A stretch of DNA of 64,000 nt. Origin: Phycomyces blakesleeanus NRRL 1555(-). Lineage: Eukaryota; Mucoromycota; Mucoromycetes; Mucorales; Phycomycetaceae. The position numbers and the translations under genes are program-made. This document shows positions 61,498 through 64,000 of this stretch, in pieces; the first letter of the stretch is position 1; every line of letters begins with the position of its first letter. The notes beneath the pieces are model-generated. The model made no database searches. It worked only from the letters and a program-made list of their open reading frames with translations, and was not told the DNA's origin. The stretch covers positions 562,849 to 626,848 of the forward strand of contig NW_017265152.1 in NCBI RefSeq assembly GCF_001638985.1, in the 5' to 3' direction.

Positions 61498-62618
61498 CTT
61501 TCTCAGAATACTAACAGCCTTGGATTACTGGTAGAATAAAGGCACTCAGCTACGATAATAAATATCAGATACTCGCTTTTGATTGTGTTTTTGATTTATA
61601 GGGTATTTTTGTACAGTCTATCAGTCAACTCAATAAAGAAAATCTTACATCTTGAGGATTAGTCTTGTGTTGAGTAGCATTAATCAATTTCTCCATCAAG
61701 AATCTATTTGAAAAGAAACGAGTGTCTGCCTATTGATTGTGTAAGCCAGTAAATAACCTATCTTTGTATAAAAGCAAAAAAAAAAATCATTAAGCATTAA
61801 ACAAACCTCCTCCCATTGAGATCTAGAGTTCTGTCCCAAAGCAGCCTGCTGCTGGATAGTTAAGGTGAGATGGTATTTATACGAGAAATAAAAGCTGTTT
61901 TGTTTTAAATGATCTTCAAGCAAATTGATAAACATTTGTTCAGTTTCCATTTGTTGCTTCGTCAGAGCAGGCATTGTGTGTGGGACATGCAGGATTTGAA
62001 ATGTGGTTGCCCTGTAGATATCGGAACCACACAAAGAGCCGATCCGGGCACGTCCGGTAATGACGATCATATACTCGCCTAAGATAAGGATTATTATCTA
62101 CTTTTTTCTCTTTTGTTTGCTTGTGTATGTGTTATCTTATTTTTTATAATATTCATTGTTTAAAAGGTAAACTGCATTATATCAAATATTGCCCATAATA
62201 ATTCTAAGCAACTCTTTGCTAATGCAAACCATATATATATGTATCTGTATCGAAATTAACTTACCCGCTTGTAACTGAATAAATCCCAAAAGACCATATA
62301 CTGTGAGTTCATTCTGGGACCGTTCGAGAGCTTGCGGAGCTAGATAATGTATTTAGATAAAGTATCATGGCATTCTAAACTTAATGCCATACCATTCAGT
62401 TCTAGTAGTCCTGAATTTCGATGAACTGTTAATGTGTCTAATGGGGTCGAGGCAATTCCTTCTTTAGCTGGCTCGTATAAAGGAGTAAAGCAATATGTGT
62501 CGTGCGAAATGTGCCTAGAGAAATTTGGAGCTTATTTAGTCGATCTTGTTTCTTTTTAATTTCTTGCTCATTGTTTATTGTAACTGAATGGAACTTACAG
62601 CCCAAATTGCTCCAACAT
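59852..62618 (-). CDS. SAC1: Phosphoinositide phosphatase Sac1
   Basis: A multi-exon gene of roughly 600 residues beginning MLEQFGLHISHDTYCFTPL. The Sac domain shows YGLLGFIQLQAGEYMIVITG, the SRRSLERDGTRYFSRGLD block, FSFVQTRGSMPARW, FHHECRKMRWN and the catalytic P-loop RTNCMDCLDRTN (C-x5-R). The C-terminal part has two transmembrane helices (FFLSFATFVFALFF and LLYLFLLSFCFAIVLVTW), which anchor Sac1 in the ER and Golgi. A short tail ends in KKKT, an ER-retrieval-like Lys motif. The enzyme dephosphorylates PI4P and also PI3P. Start at 62618 gives a short normal N-terminus. It is followed by the alpha-galactosidase on the same strand, and preceded by FIG4, the other Sac-domain phosphatase. Confidence 0.95.
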
Positions 62619-62809
62619 GATCTAATGCACAAAAAAAAGGGAATTATATGAATAGAAACAAGTACAAAAGGATATCAACCTGTTAAAAGAGCGAGTGGAT
62701 TTTCAAGTCACATATAAAAATAGATTCGGTGGGGCATTATTATTTTTTAGACACACATTAAAATTGATATCGAATTTAGTCCTCTTATTTTTAATTTTTT
62801 TTTAATTAA

Positions 62810-64000
62810 CTAATTATCTTTAACAAAGGCATTTTGATGTATAATTGAGCTATTACGCTGTGTATGGGGCGGGTACCGACCGGAACGGACATAGGTTGCA
62901 TACCCTTCATATCGCTTACGAGTACTTCCACTCCATTCTCGACTAATTTGAATGGAAGCTGCTCGGCGCGGGATATCAACATACGCAGAATAAACTTGCT
63001 CGTCAATGCCCTGAATACGGAGGGCCGAAGGGTTTTCATCAAGAGCATTGCGATGTACATAGTTTTGATATTGCTGGTATTCTGGAAAGCTTTCCAAAAA
63101 GCCAGAACTTGTCTGGTCACTCATAGGCACAGCATACTTTTCTACCTGGCGGAATTGTTGAACATAACTAAAAATATATATATAACAAAAGAGAGAGGTA
63201 GAAGGGTAAACGTTCTAGCTCATCTGTACACAAGGATATGCTCATAGATATAAACTGATAACCAATATATATATATATATTTAAAAGGGGCTTTACCGTC
63301 TGTACTCCTTGTGCTCAGCGTGTGTTATGGTTGGTTCAAGGCTTCGTTTGACCATCCCGTCCATAGTCCACGAACCACTTTTCTCTTTCCCGCGCGACTT
63401 TGTATCCTCTTCAATCTCTTTTTCAAGCTCAGGTTTTGCCGACGATGAGTTTCCATGCCGACCGTTTGAAGAACGAACAGTAAACGGACTGATCTCGAGA
63501 GCTTCTGCCTTTGTAAGTCTGAACGCACAAAATAAAAGGGCATAAGGGTCCTCGAGTTTGGGTCAAGTGATAGGTCACAATAGCTACTATTAACTTACGG
63601 TCCTTCGCAATCCTTAGAGCCCAAGACAAGCTTTGGAGGACGGTATTTCAATGTGCCGTTCATATTGAAGAAGAATAAGCTGTCAAGTGAAGTTAATTGA
63701 CGATGCGTGTAATACTCTTCCCAATAACCATGGAAGGGATCGCTTTCATCCGGATTGATGGCAGGGACACGAAAAGAAGGCGGGATCGTAAATAGAGCTG
63801 GATCCATCTCATAATCCTGAGAATGAAGAGCTTTCTCAGAAAACCATTTGCGATAACTAGATTACAGAAGAGTTACTTGATTTGTAAAATGATTTATTTA
63901 GACAGCAAAAAGAAAGAGAGAAACTGACTTACTCGTGATGAGCTGTCTTTAGACGTGGATCTTGGTTATGTAGATGGTAATCTGAATTGAGCTCCCAAAG
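62810..64000 (-). CDS. FIG4: Fig4-type phosphoinositide 5-phosphatase, C-terminal part
   Basis: Only the 3' exons are in the window; the catalytic Sac domain lies beyond 64000. Read from the right edge, LWELNSDYHLHNQDPRLK matches the LWEL-D-YLH block that follows the catalytic part of Fig4. FHGYWEEYYTHRQLTSLDSL and LEISPFTVRSSNGR (compare IDPSPFTVR of human FIG4) follow. Then comes a charged linker and a C-terminal segment YVQQFRQVEKYAVP and EYQQYQNYVH. The enzyme, in a complex with Vac14 and Fab1, turns over PI(3,5)P2 on the vacuole or late endosome. The stop is at 62810, 191 bp from the SAC1 start. The last 80 residues are Arg-rich and poorly conserved, as far as I can judge. Confidence 0.85.

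Overview
This 64-kb window is nuclear DNA of a filamentous fungus. Genes are dense on both strands and are split by many short introns with GT..AG borders. Non-coding DNA is AT-rich and full of (TA)n runs, other short tandem repeats and homopolymers. Gene content (WOPR-family regulator, Kre9/Knh1-like wall protein, Mgr2, Pmr1-type pump, IQGAP with CH-IQ-RasGAP layout) is fungal. Animal-like retained features (a UBAP1-type ESCRT-I subunit, a MITF/TFE-like bHLH protein, a recognisable LAMTOR1) fit an early-diverging fungus, most likely Mucoromycota/Mucorales. Species is not claimed.

Left part, 0.2-18 kb: a small SET-domain protein; a UBAP1-like ESCRT-I subunit convergent with a Golgi-type Ca2+/Mn2+ ATPase (PMR1); an 8.1-kb gene-poor stretch holding a decayed Tc1/mariner transposase; an unrecognised Q/P/S-rich gene; and a MITF/TFE-like bHLH gene on the minus strand.

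Centre, 18-40 kb: a Kre9/Knh1-like GPI protein divergent from the bHLH gene; an F-box/RCC1 protein; an IQGAP gene; 2.7 kb without genes; then transketolase, an alpha/beta hydrolase, the TIM23-complex subunit MGR2/ROMO1, translation elongation factor 1-alpha and an unusual single-HKD phospholipase-D-like protein. Transketolase and EF-1alpha stand out by C-ending codon use typical of very highly expressed genes.

Right part, 41-64 kb: the mitochondrial AAA protein BCS1 with a MITE in an intron; a membrane-anchored cysteine synthase homologue (Mcy1/cys12 type) with a 12-nt microexon; a divergent importin-alpha-like ARM protein; a LAMTOR1-like Ragulator/EGO subunit; a long LYR-domain protein; 5.8 kb without genes upstream of a WOPR transcription factor; a GH36 alpha-galactosidase; and the two Sac-domain phosphoinositide phosphatases SAC1 and FIG4 in tandem, FIG4 running off the right edge.

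These genes do not form one pathway. There is a loose, probably chance, concentration of endolysosomal and phosphoinositide functions (UBAP1-like, LAMTOR1-like, SAC1, FIG4) and of mitochondrial ones (MGR2, BCS1, the cysteine synthase homologue, the LYR protein). I found no convincing undescribed multi-gene system. The most useful leads are single-gene oddities: the fungal UBAP1, the AT-hook PLD-like protein, the unknown gene at 14.3 kb, the BCS1-intron MITE, and non-canonical splicing (GC-AG introns and microexons). All exon borders were read by eye and checked for reading-frame phase; none was tested against transcripts.
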